Below, one piece after another: positions 34,464 to 42,387 of a stretch of 64,000 nt of DNA. Below the pieces are notes generated by a model. The model saw nothing but the letters and a program-made list of their open reading frames with translations. It was not told where the DNA came from and ran no database searches. The stretch is from NCBI RefSeq assembly GCF_003990915.1, contig NZ_BHXQ01000006.1, positions 62,001 through 126,000 of the forward strand, in the 5' to 3' direction. Source of the DNA: Chryseotalea sanaruensis (GTDB taxonomy: Bacteria; Bacteroidota; Bacteroidia; Cytophagales; Cyclobacteriaceae). The translations under genes and the position numbers were made by a program. Numbering within the stretch: the first letter of the stretch is position 1; each line of letters begins with the position of its first letter.

Positions 34464-36416
34464 TTATTGAATCACTATTTTTCTTACAATAATCTCATTG
34501 CCCACTTTCAGCTTCACTAATGCGAGGCCTTGAGTGCTCTGTGTTAATGTTACTTGTGTGCCTTCAAACGTGTGATTTGTTGTGAAATTTATTTCCTGAC
34601 CGTTGATATTGTAAATGGATAAAACATTTGCAATACGATTGATGAAGAAAGTATTGGTAACAGGATTTGGGTAAAGCTCAAGACTGTTAGTGTACTCAGG
34701 TAGGGCAGTAGTAATTTCTCCCTTACCAAAGATGGGTCTGATCATTGGAGTGCCAAAAATATTTGATGCTGGTTTCCAGCCTCCATTGGCATTATCAAAC
34801 AATTTATCACTATTGTCAACGCCTTTATCTAAACCAATACTTAACAAACCATTTGCTGGTTGGCGCCAACCTACATAAAAATTTTGTGGTACAAGTACTG
34901 CATTTCGTAATGCTATTTTATGAAAGATGTTGAGACCGGGCCTTCTTATTGAAATAACTTCTTCACCAATAAGTGTTCCGGGGCTTCCTGCATTATCTGC
35001 AAAAATAAGCAGGTCAACAATAGTGCTAAGTTGCCCTGTTAACTGCGGAAAGTAAATATATACACCTGTAAGTGTATCGGCTTCTGATCCAAGCTTAGTA
35101 AAACCAAAGGCTGCTTCATTGCCGGTTTGTGCAAGTCCAAGTGAATATTCTGCAATACCATCATCGTATGCATAATAATCGCTGATGTTATAACTTGTTT
35201 GAAGAGTATCATTTACACGAAAATCGATTGGTGCATAAATGAGATCGTCATAGTCAGCATTGTCCTCCTCTGGGATTGTATAAATAGAAATATTGTCGCT
35301 TGATGTTAAAATTGTCTTTAGCGTAACTGTAGTTGAATCTGCTTGCCTGTCAAAAAAAGTGGTGTTGGCAAGATCTGGCAGATTTTCAATCGGAGTCTCA
35401 ATTTTTCCAAAAGCAGAAATGAAAAGGCCTGCGGGTGAATCGAGTGTTGCATCATGTTCTGTAAATGTTTCTCCGAAATAATTTTTGGTGTTAAGGTAAG
35501 TAAACTGATCAAGCGGAGTGCCTTCATTTTTTTGTGTTGTTAATAAAAACGAAGGGGCATTAATTATTTCGTTGCCGTAAAGGTGTTGTTGTGGTACTCC
35601 AAAGTATTTTCCAAATAATGAAGTATGACCCGCACCTATTGCCCTATCGGGAAATGAAAAGTCTGTTGCAAAGCGATTTTGATTTAAATAAACGTAATCA
35701 ATAGCCCAGGTGTCGAAAGGGCCGGAACTTCTACCAAACCTTGAGATGCGAAACTGAAAATCGTTATGAAAGTAAACTTCGCTACTGACTTGCTTAATGT
35801 AGTCTAAGAAAATAGTAGGATCAGGATCTTCAGTTACGCGGATGAAATCCTGCGTAATCCACTCTCCCTGATCATTCATAAAATCAACTTGTAAAAAATC
35901 GCTTGGATCAGGCGCCTCACCATTAGCTTTCCACTGATACTGAAAACTGAGGTACACACTTGCTCTGTTAGCAACGGGCACTTCAGCTAACATAATTTTA
36001 CGTGAGACTAAAACATCCGTAATACTATTAGTGGTCAGATCAGTTTCAAAAGGAGAACCATTCGCTCTTGTTCCATCCATAATGGCAGCGCCTTGTGTGG
36101 GTGGTCGAATGGCAAAACCATCTAGTATTATCACATCTTCTTTTTGTGCCCAGAGTGTATCGCGACTGCTTCCTGCAAAAGAGAAGTCATCCCAAAAGGG
36201 AAGCTTCATTGGACCTAAATCCTGGGTTCTGGTATTTTGAATATCTGCACCACTTGTTTTATGCGCATGTGGATAGATATTAAACTGTGCCGATGCATAG
36301 TTATGCGAGAAAACAGAAAGAATGAGTAGTGCTATTGGCAAAGTGTGCATTATTCTAAGCCTTGGGCCAGACCAGAAGGTGGGAAGCGTAGAACATGGCT
36401 TAATGCGCGACATCAA
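34464..36416 (-). CDS. Secreted T9SS cargo protein of unknown function
   Basis: A 650-residue secreted protein with a signal peptide that is clearest from an internal ATG at 36350 (MHTLPIALLILS ... YASAQ); the frame is open to 36416. The C-terminal 75 residues have the type A sorting-domain pattern: SLELYPNPVTNTFFI, then LSIYNINGQEI and ALVKLKVGNEIIVRKI. The body is beta-rich with several PFWDDFSF/W-rich segments (DFLQVDFMNDQGEW, FDTWAIDYVYLN) resembling carbohydrate-binding or jelly-roll domains. No enzyme motif is seen. It is probably attached to the cell surface and takes part in adhesion or structure. Confidence 0.8.
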   Translation of the reverse strand: MMSRIKPCSTLPTFWSGPRLRIMHTLPIALLILSVFSHNYASAQFNIYPHAHKTSGADIQNTRTQDLGPMKLPFWDDFSFAGSSRDTLWAQKEDVIILDGFAIRPPTQGAAIMDGTRANGSPFETDLTTNSITDVLVSRKIMLAEVPVANRASVYLSFQYQWKANGEAPDPSDFLQVDFMNDQGEWITQDFIRVTEDPDPTIFLDYIKQVSSEVYFHNDFQFRISRFGRSSGPFDTWAIDYVYLNQNRFATDFSFPDRAIGAGHTSLFGKYFGVPQQHLYGNEIINAPSFLLTTQKNEGTPLDQFTYLNTKNYFGETFTEHDATLDSPAGLFISAFGKIETPIENLPDLANTTFFDRQADSTTVTLKTILTSSDNISIYTIPEEDNADYDDLIYAPIDFRVNDTLQTSYNISDYYAYDDGIAEYSLGLAQTGNEAAFGFTKLGSEADTLTGVYIYFPQLTGQLSTIVDLLIFADNAGSPGTLIGEEVISIRRPGLNIFHKIALRNAVLVPQNFYVGWRQPANGLLSIGLDKGVDNSDKLFDNANGGWKPASNIFGTPMIRPIFGKGEITTALPEYTNSLELYPNPVTNTFFINRIANVLSIYNINGQEINFTTNHTFEGTQVTLTQSTQGLALVKLKVGNEIIVRKIVIQ

Positions 36417-36422
36417 AATTTA

Positions 36423-37256
36423 TTATAATTCGTTAAGATCGACATGATCTTCATCTTCATCTATTTCTTCGTCTTCAGGAACTTCTGTTCCCTTTTTGCC
36501 CACCCAAACATCAATCACATCTCCGGCTCTCATTTTAGTTTGAGGAACAGGCGACTGCTTTAGAATAACGATGGGGCCATTGTTGACAGTATCACCAACA
36601 ACAATTATTTCTCCTATGTGAAGGTTAGATCCAAAGATTGGAATTTTAGCATCCTCCAGGGTGTAACCAACTACATTCGGTGTCGGTATTTCATTGCTAC
36701 CACCATCTTCAACTACCAGGTCAATAACAGAGCCTTTTGGTATACGTGTTCCGGGCTCAATTTTCTGGCCTTGATAACGCATTTCTTTGACAAGGTTTAG
36801 AAAAGGACCCCTCACTAATTGTATACGACCACGTTTTAGTTCGCTACCACGCATCACTGCTTCCGCATTAATCAGTGAGCCATCAATTAGGTTGGGAAGG
36901 GGTACACTTGGTGGAGTAACACGGTTTATAGTGATAAGAATATTTCTGTTCTCTTTAACCTTAACACCTGCTGCAGGATACTGCTTTAAAACAGTCAACG
37001 GTTCATAATCAGACGAATAAGATGAATCATTGATGGCATATCGCAAATTTCTGTCGAGCAGAAATTTTTCAAGCTCTGTAATGTTCATCCCTTGAATATC
37101 GGGCACAGTTATACTTTCACCGTGATTGGTAGAGGAGGGCAGGTAAGCATAGAAGTAGGAAATACCTATGGTAAAAAATATAAGTATTGCCACAATTATG
37201 CTGAGCACAAGTCCACCAATTGTTCCGGGTTTATATTTCTTAAAAGGATTTTGCAT
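36423..37256 (-). CDS. PASTA domain membrane protein
   Basis: A 277-residue protein with a cytoplasmic start of about 12 residues, one membrane helix (about 13-38) and three PASTA domains outside the membrane (about 45-112, 115-183, 188-255). Domain openings are SITVPDIQGMNITEL, VPLPNLIDGSLINA and IPTPNVVGYTLEDA. The C-terminus is highly acidic (VPEDEEIDEDEDHVD). PASTA domains bind peptidoglycan fragments or beta-lactams, but here no kinase or penicillin-binding domain is attached. The gene follows ddl after 8 bases and precedes a T9SS protein by 6, so a role in cell-wall sensing is plausible. Confidence 0.88.
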   Translation of the reverse strand: MQNPFKKYKPGTIGGLVLSIIVAILIFFTIGISYFYAYLPSSTNHGESITVPDIQGMNITELEKFLLDRNLRYAINDSSYSSDYEPLTVLKQYPAAGVKVKENRNILITINRVTPPSVPLPNLIDGSLINAEAVMRGSELKRGRIQLVRGPFLNLVKEMRYQGQKIEPGTRIPKGSVIDLVVEDGGSNEIPTPNVVGYTLEDAKIPIFGSNLHIGEIIVVGDTVNNGPIVILKQSPVPQTKMRAGDVIDVWVGKKGTEVPEDEEIDEDEDHVDLNEL

Positions 37257-37264
37257 AGCTAAGA

Positions 37265-38347
37265 TTAGAATTTTAATGCTGATGAAAAACTTCGCTCGAT
37301 TCTCTTGCCTTTATCGTATCGATCCTGAGCAATGGTTAATAAAGTAGTGATGAGTTCACTGAAACCGATACCACGTTCCTTCCACATCATTGGAAACATA
37401 CTGGAATTAGTAAAGCCCGGTATGGTATTAATTTCATTTACATACACTTTATTACCAGACAAGAATAAATCTACTCTGGCAAAGTCTTCGCATCGTAAAG
37501 CCTGAAAAGCTTTAACAGAAAGTGTTCTGATTTTTTCAGCAACTGCTTTGGTAAGCTTTGCGGGTACCTCAATGCGTACAGCTTCTGGATCTACGTACTT
37601 GGCATCGAAAGTATAGAACTCATATTTTTTGCTGATGACGATTTCACCTGGCATACTGGCTTGCGGAGGGTTGTTGCCTAGAATAGCACATTCAACTTCT
37701 CTGGCTTTTATAAATTCTTCAACAATGATTTCGTCATCATATTTGAAAGCATCATCAAGCGCTTTAACCAAGTCAGCAGGTTTTTTTACTTTGTTTACAC
37801 CAACAGAAGAACCCAAGTTAGCAGCTTTTACCATGAAGGGTATACCTAACTTTTTCTTGATGTCGGCAAATTTTATCTGCTCCCTTTGTGTGAAGTGAAA
37901 AGTCATGTATTTCGCTACCGGTAATTTAGCAGACTCCAACACACGCTTTGCCACAATTTTATTCATAGAAAGTGACGAGCCCAATACCCCTGTGCCCACC
38001 ATTGGCAGATCCAATGCTTTAATCATCCCTTGTATACTGCCATCTTCTCCGTCAGTACCATGAAGCACCGGGAATATAATGTCTACATTAAAGCGTTCTT
38101 CATTACCCGCAATTACAAAGCCTGGCTTTTGTGCATCTAGTAAAATGCTCAGGGCTTTTCCTTCTTCTATGTTTTTGCTTACACCTTTTGTAAGAAACCA
38201 TTTCCCACTTTTACTGATCCCTATGGCTATGGCTTCGAATTTATCTTTATCGATAAACTCATAAATGTTTTTAGCGGAATTAATAGACACACCATGCTCT
38301 ACCGAACGGCCGCCATACAGGATAACAACTTTCTTTTTTTCTGTCAT
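37265..38347 (-). CDS. ddl: D-alanine--D-alanine ligase
   Basis: A 360-residue cytoplasmic ATP-grasp enzyme that joins two D-alanines for peptidoglycan precursors. The N-terminal GGRSVEHGVS is at about 12-21, VLHGTDGEDGSIQGM near 93, the ATP-binding loop KAANLGSSVGVNKV near 175, and the substrate region EINTIPGFTNSSMFPMMW near 310, which carries the catalytic serine and asparagine positions. The order and length match the long bacterial Ddl. It is the first gene of a ddl-PASTA-T9SS run on the minus strand and likely acts with the PASTA protein in wall assembly. Confidence 0.95.
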   Translation of the reverse strand: MTEKKKVVILYGGRSVEHGVSINSAKNIYEFIDKDKFEAIAIGISKSGKWFLTKGVSKNIEEGKALSILLDAQKPGFVIAGNEERFNVDIIFPVLHGTDGEDGSIQGMIKALDLPMVGTGVLGSSLSMNKIVAKRVLESAKLPVAKYMTFHFTQREQIKFADIKKKLGIPFMVKAANLGSSVGVNKVKKPADLVKALDDAFKYDDEIIVEEFIKAREVECAILGNNPPQASMPGEIVISKKYEFYTFDAKYVDPEAVRIEVPAKLTKAVAEKIRTLSVKAFQALRCEDFARVDLFLSGNKVYVNEINTIPGFTNSSMFPMMWKERGIGFSELITTLLTIAQDRYDKGKRIERSFSSALKF

Positions 38348-38372
38348 AAAATCAAAGGGCTAAGATAAGCAA

Positions 38373-40523
38373 TCATCTACCTTCTATAAACACTTTTTGG
38401 CTATAGTATTGGTTGTCTGCCTTAATATGCACGACATAAATACCGGTATTAACATCGCTAAGGGGGAATGTGTAGGTTTGATTTAGCGTATTGACTGCAA
38501 TATTTTTTACCAGTGTTTTTCCGGTAATGTCATAAATTGAAAAAACAACGGTTTGTCTTTCTTCCACATTAAAAGTAAGGTTTAAGCCACCATTCTGGTC
38601 AGGGTAAATAGCTACCAATTCAGTAAGCGGAATTTTTGGTGACGCCTCTCCTGCATAGAGTTCTATATTGTCAAGATACAGGGGATCATCAAGGTAGGCC
38701 CTCGCAGTTATCGCTAACCTTACTGAGGGTTCATTGGCAAGGTTGTTCAGGTTGATCACTTGACTGTCCCAGTTATCCTCGCTAATTACACTGGTTGTAT
38801 TGCTTGTTCCTTCAAAAATAAATGAAGTTAATGGTAGGTAATTAAGTCCGCAATCAGTGCTGTATAAAATGGATCCATTTACATCATTATTAGGGCTTGT
38901 GCGATGCGACCAGTCGAAGCGAAGATTTGCTTCGGTTAGATTGCTGAAATCCAGATTGGGACTAACTAACCATGCGGTAGATTGTTGGGTAAAGTCAAGC
39001 GACTGAAAAACTAATGACTGATTGTAAAATGTTGAAGTGAGGATCCAATTGTCACCATCTTCCGGATTTATAGCCGTCCATTTTTCATTAAAAAAGCCTT
39101 CAAATCTTTCGCGTGTTGGCATCTGATCAACGATGCCGTCAATGATAAATGACTTCGTTAATGTGTTATCATTTGGATTGCTGTCTTCTGCACCATTGGG
39201 TAAATTTAAAGTAACACTTAAATCGTAAGTTCCTTCACTTATCAATAAAGGAATGCTAATTTCTCCATAGTTGAATGGGGCAATAGGATCAAAAATTTGT
39301 TGTGTATTAGTAACAGTTCCGCCATTTAGTTGGTATGACAATTGAATAAAAGTTAGTGGATCGCTTCCTATATTCTGAAAGCGTATAGTCAGCACATTTT
39401 CAGTGGCACAGCTAACAGGCCAGGGTGATATAATGTCGAGTAAGGCTACGTTTTGCAAACCACCCGGAGGAAAGATTAATCCCAGCGATGAAAGCAATGA
39501 CTTTCTACGCGGAACATTATCATCGTTAAGAATAATCTCCATGCGATCAACTTGGCCAGCGGTAAAAAGATTCATGCACACATCATTAGTATAGTCCATG
39601 AAGTTCTGAAACATTTTTGTGTTGGAGCAGGAAACCTGAGGATGTGTTGGACAACCGCTGGTATCGTTATTCTGCTTTGGTGTATCAGCTACATAATCGG
39701 TAGTGGTGTTACAATTGGAGTCATCACCCCAGATATGACGAAGACCAAAGTAGTGGCCTACTTCATGCGTTAGGGTTCTTCCTCTATTAAATCTTGAGAG
39801 CAGATTAAAGTTACCATCTTCAATACTACCAAAAGCATCATGTGCAATGGCCACACCATCGGTTGAAGCAATTTCATTTTGGTATTCTTCAAGTCCCTGT
39901 AAATCAGAGATAGGAAATTGCGCATAACCAACTACGTCATCTGTCATACGGCAAACCCAAATATTCAGATAATCTTCGGTAGGCCAAATGCTTTCTGATT
40001 TAAGTAAGACTTCTTCTTCAAAAATGTATCCGCTCTTTGATCCTTTCTTTCTGACTATTCCATTACTGGGTTGACCATCGGGTGATTGGCGAGCTAATAC
40101 AAATTCTATATCAAGACCTCCAGCAAGAGGAAGAAATTCCGCTGGTGTCAGATTTGCATCATTGTTGAGTCTTTTAAAATCATCGTTTAATACTCTTATT
40201 TGAGAGAAGACTTGTTCATCAGGGATATTAGTGCCTATACCAACCGGTTCACCATTGTGAATGATATGTACAACAACCGGAATTTGATAGGGACCAGCGT
40301 GTGTTCGTTGTTTCCCGTTAGGTTGTAGGCGATTGATAGATTTGTCACGTATTGCTTTTTCAAAGATCTCCCTGCGCTCTTGCTTTTGTATCCGCTCAAA
40401 AAGCGCATTGGTCTGCTCTGTTGTGGCGCAACGTATTTGTGCCTGCAATTTACCCGATGGTAAAAATGCTGACCAAAGCAAGCATAATAATGAGATAGAA
40501 AAACAGCGTAAGTTCAACGACAT
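38373..40523 (-). CDS. Secreted M43 (pappalysin-type) zinc metalloprotease with T9SS signal
   Basis: A 716-residue secreted protease. The signal peptide covers residues 1-28 (ending KLQAQ). The metzincin zinc motif HEVGHYFGLRH is at 253-263 with all three histidines (253, 257, 263), and the Met-turn follows as NFMDYTNDVC near 307. Paired cysteines suggest disulfides around the site. Residues 370-640 hold beta-rich domains (CARDB-like, then jelly-roll-like), and the last 75 residues match a type A sorting domain (ELVAIYPDQNGGLNL, FSIYDITGKTL). It is probably exported through the T9SS and degrades external protein. Confidence 0.92.
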   Translation of the reverse strand: MSLNLRCFSISLLCLLWSAFLPSGKLQAQIRCATTEQTNALFERIQKQERREIFEKAIRDKSINRLQPNGKQRTHAGPYQIPVVVHIIHNGEPVGIGTNIPDEQVFSQIRVLNDDFKRLNNDANLTPAEFLPLAGGLDIEFVLARQSPDGQPSNGIVRKKGSKSGYIFEEEVLLKSESIWPTEDYLNIWVCRMTDDVVGYAQFPISDLQGLEEYQNEIASTDGVAIAHDAFGSIEDGNFNLLSRFNRGRTLTHEVGHYFGLRHIWGDDSNCNTTTDYVADTPKQNNDTSGCPTHPQVSCSNTKMFQNFMDYTNDVCMNLFTAGQVDRMEIILNDDNVPRRKSLLSSLGLIFPPGGLQNVALLDIISPWPVSCATENVLTIRFQNIGSDPLTFIQLSYQLNGGTVTNTQQIFDPIAPFNYGEISIPLLISEGTYDLSVTLNLPNGAEDSNPNDNTLTKSFIIDGIVDQMPTRERFEGFFNEKWTAINPEDGDNWILTSTFYNQSLVFQSLDFTQQSTAWLVSPNLDFSNLTEANLRFDWSHRTSPNNDVNGSILYSTDCGLNYLPLTSFIFEGTSNTTSVISEDNWDSQVINLNNLANEPSVRLAITARAYLDDPLYLDNIELYAGEASPKIPLTELVAIYPDQNGGLNLTFNVEERQTVVFSIYDITGKTLVKNIAVNTLNQTYTFPLSDVNTGIYVVHIKADNQYYSQKVFIEGR

Positions 40524-40551
40524 CTAGCCTGGGTTTGCAGCATGTATCATC

Positions 40552-40559
40552 CAAAGATA
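40552..40559 (-). promoter_or_regulatory. Possible -7 element for the M43 protease gene
   Basis: CAAAGATA on the plus strand reads TATCTTTG on the minus strand, a match to TAnnTTTG, 28 bases before the ATG at 40523. No -33 TTTG lies at the ideal distance, so support is partial. Confidence 0.35.
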
Positions 40560-40676
40560 AGAAGTGTAACCATATGGAGACTCATCAAAAGCACTAGTTT
40601 GCAGGAGCAATTGATTTTGTTATAAAAGTAGCTTTATGGTAAAAAATATAATGTCTTTTAGTTAAGTCTCTTTGGT

Positions 40677-40710
40677 CATACTCTCCTTTGTAGAGGACAG
40701 GAGGTGAGGC
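40677..40710. repeat. Dispersed repeat, CTCTCCTTTGGAG type, copy B
   Basis: CATACTCTCCTTTGTAGAGG followed by GGAGGTGAGGC aligns with copy A at 716-750. It lies in the 267-base gap between the M43 protease promoter and the NifU gene, beside an intrinsic terminator at 40734-40754. Nothing else is evident in that gap. Confidence 0.6.
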
Positions 40711-40733
40711 TACTTAACAAAACAGGTAAAAAA

Positions 40734-40754
40734 ATACCGGAGAAAATCCGGTAT
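40734..40754 (-). terminator. Intrinsic terminator of the mrp-nfu operon
   Basis: ATACCGG (40734-40740) and CCGGTAT (40748-40754) form a perfect 7-bp stem with a 7-base loop. On the minus strand the hairpin is followed by TTTTTTT (complement of 40727-40733). It lies 37 bases after the NifU stop. Confidence 0.85.
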
Positions 40755-40790
40755 GTTACTAAACGTGAAGTCTTATTGATTATTGTTCTA

Positions 40791-41048
40791 TTAGCGGCTA
40801 ATAGGCGTAAGATTAATTACCTCTATTTTTAAAATTTCGGGCACTGCCTTTTTAATAGCTTCTTCAACTCCCGCCTTGAAAGTCATGCTGCTCATCGGGC
40901 ATGAACCACAAGCACCTACAAACTCAAGTTTTAGGGTGTTGTCGCTGGTGAGCTCGTGTATTTTTACGTTACCACCATCAGCCTCCAAATAAGGTCTTAT
41001 GCCATCCAGGGATGCTTCAATTCTTTGCGTTAGTTCGACTGTATTCAT
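40791..41048 (-). CDS. NifU-like (Nfu) iron-sulfur cluster scaffold protein
   Basis: An 85-residue stand-alone Nfu domain that carries and delivers [4Fe-4S] clusters. The cluster motif CGSC (C47 and C50) lies in FVGACGSCPMSSMTFKAGVE. IRPYLEADGGNVKIHEL is the conserved opening. There are no extra N-terminal domains. It overlaps the stop of the Mrp gene by one base, which supports a joint function in iron-sulfur cluster maturation. Confidence 0.93.
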   Translation of the reverse strand: MNTVELTQRIEASLDGIRPYLEADGGNVKIHELTSDNTLKLEFVGACGSCPMSSMTFKAGVEEAIKKAVPEILKIEVINLTPISR

Positions 41049-42142
41049 TAAACCGTTATTTCAACTTTTTTTGTCTGTGTAAAATTAGCATTTCTTATGG
41101 CAATATGGCGTGCTAATGACTCGGCCAAATTGGTAAATGCAGTGGCCGTTATGCCATCCTTCATCACGGCAGGTAATCCGCTGTCACCGCTTTCCCGGAT
41201 ACTCTGTACTAAAGGTATCTGACCGAGGAACGGAACATCGAATTTTTCTGATAAGTTCAAGCCGCCATCCTTACCAAAGATGTAGTATTTATTATCAGGT
41301 AATTCCTCTGGTGTGAAAAATGCCATGTTTTCGACTACACCCAATACTGGTACGTTAATCTGAGGCTGCTTAAACATAGCAAGACCTTTTTGTGCATCGG
41401 CTAAGGCAACCTTTTGTGGAGTAGTAACAATGATCGCTCCGGTTACAGGCACTGTTTGCACCAGGGTTAAATGGATGTCGCTGGTTCCCGGAGGTAAATC
41501 TATAAATAGGTAATCAAGGTCTCCCCACTCAGCATCTGTAATAAATTGTTTTAGAGCCGAGCTGGCCATAGGCCCGCGCCAGATTACTGCGCTTTCAGGT
41601 GGCGTAAGAAAACCGATTGACAAAAGTTTTACACCGTATTGTTCAATAGGTACAATAATATTTTTACCGTTAACCTGTTTTACAGTTGGCTGCTCATGTT
41701 CGCAGTTAAACATTACTGGAATAGAGGGGCCATAAATATCAGCATCGATAAGGCCAACTTTAGCGCCTGCTTTTGCTAAGGCCACCGCGAGGTTCGAGGT
41801 AACCGTTGACTTACCCACACCACCTTTTCCAGAGGCGACTGCAATAATATTTTTAACCCCAGGCAGCAGTGGAGCGTTATCGCGTAAGGAGGTAACTGAA
41901 GAGGTCATGAAAATATCGATCTCTACCGCTTTTCCCACTACTTTTTCAACAGCGTCACGACAGTCTTTTTCAATTTTGCCTTTTAGGGGACAGGCAGGGG
42001 TGGTAAGCACCACCGTAAAGGCAACTTTATTGGCACTTATCTTAATATCCTTGATCATGCCGAGGCTTACCAGATCGCGTTTAATATCAGGATCGTTAAC
42101 GGTAGACAGGGCGTTGCTTATATCTGCTTCAGTAAAATTCAT
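41048..42142 (-). CDS. mrp: Mrp/NBP35 family iron-sulfur carrier ATPase
   Basis: A 364-residue cytoplasmic P-loop ATPase that carries iron-sulfur clusters to apoproteins (Mrp/ApbC family). The N-terminal 80 residues are a MIP18/DUF59-type domain (DPDIKRDLVSLGMIKDI). The deviant Walker A GKGGVGKST is near residue 105-113, the switch I-like DADIYGPSIP near 138, and DYLFIDLPPGTSDIHL near 207. The CxxC typical of many Mrp proteins is not evident: the expected region reads VVENMAFFTPEE, without cysteine. It precedes nfu directly, and the shared spacer to dnaG is heptad-repeat sequence. Confidence 0.92.
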   Translation of the reverse strand: MNFTEADISNALSTVNDPDIKRDLVSLGMIKDIKISANKVAFTVVLTTPACPLKGKIEKDCRDAVEKVVGKAVEIDIFMTSSVTSLRDNAPLLPGVKNIIAVASGKGGVGKSTVTSNLAVALAKAGAKVGLIDADIYGPSIPVMFNCEHEQPTVKQVNGKNIIVPIEQYGVKLLSIGFLTPPESAVIWRGPMASSALKQFITDAEWGDLDYLFIDLPPGTSDIHLTLVQTVPVTGAIIVTTPQKVALADAQKGLAMFKQPQINVPVLGVVENMAFFTPEELPDNKYYIFGKDGGLNLSEKFDVPFLGQIPLVQSIRESGDSGLPAVMKDGITATAFTNLAESLARHIAIRNANFTQTKKVEITV

Positions 42143-42387
42143 GCTGCAAATTAGGGGTGGAAAATGGAAATTAGAAGTTAGGAGTGAGAATATATATTAG
42201 AAGATAGAATACAGAATATAGAAGTTAGAAGCTGTAGGTTTGAGGCACAACACTAGTAGCTTGTGGCGTGTAGCATGAAGCTAAGGGCTTTAAAGCCTAA
42301 TCACTACAGCTTTCAATAAGAATTCTAAAAATCCAACCTCCAGTCTCCCACCGCTAGCCTCCAATAGGTATCTTAGCCGCTCAATTC
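42143..42387. repeat. Long intergenic heptad-repeat tract between mrp and dnaG
   Basis: Plus-oriented units GAAAATG 42160-42166, GAAATTA 42167-42173, GAAGTTA 42174-42180, then GAAGATA 42200-42206, GAATACA, GAATATA, GAAGTTA 42221-42227, GAAGCTG 42228-42234. On the right are minus-oriented units CAACCTC 42334-42340, CAGTCTC 42341-42347, CCACCGC, TAGCCTC 42355-42361. The 245-base gap thus holds oppositely oriented heptads on its two sides. It must also hold both promoters; no good TAnnTTTG match is obvious. Confidence 0.7.

Noticed and set aside
40524..40790. Possible small gene or RNA in the 267-base gap
   Set aside because: Only the dispersed repeat, a terminator and a possible -7 element could be supported; no frame of useful length and no tRNA-like fold was seen.
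42143..42387. Possible CRISPR array
   Set aside because: Repeats are 7 bases long, degenerate and without spacers; no cas genes are present.
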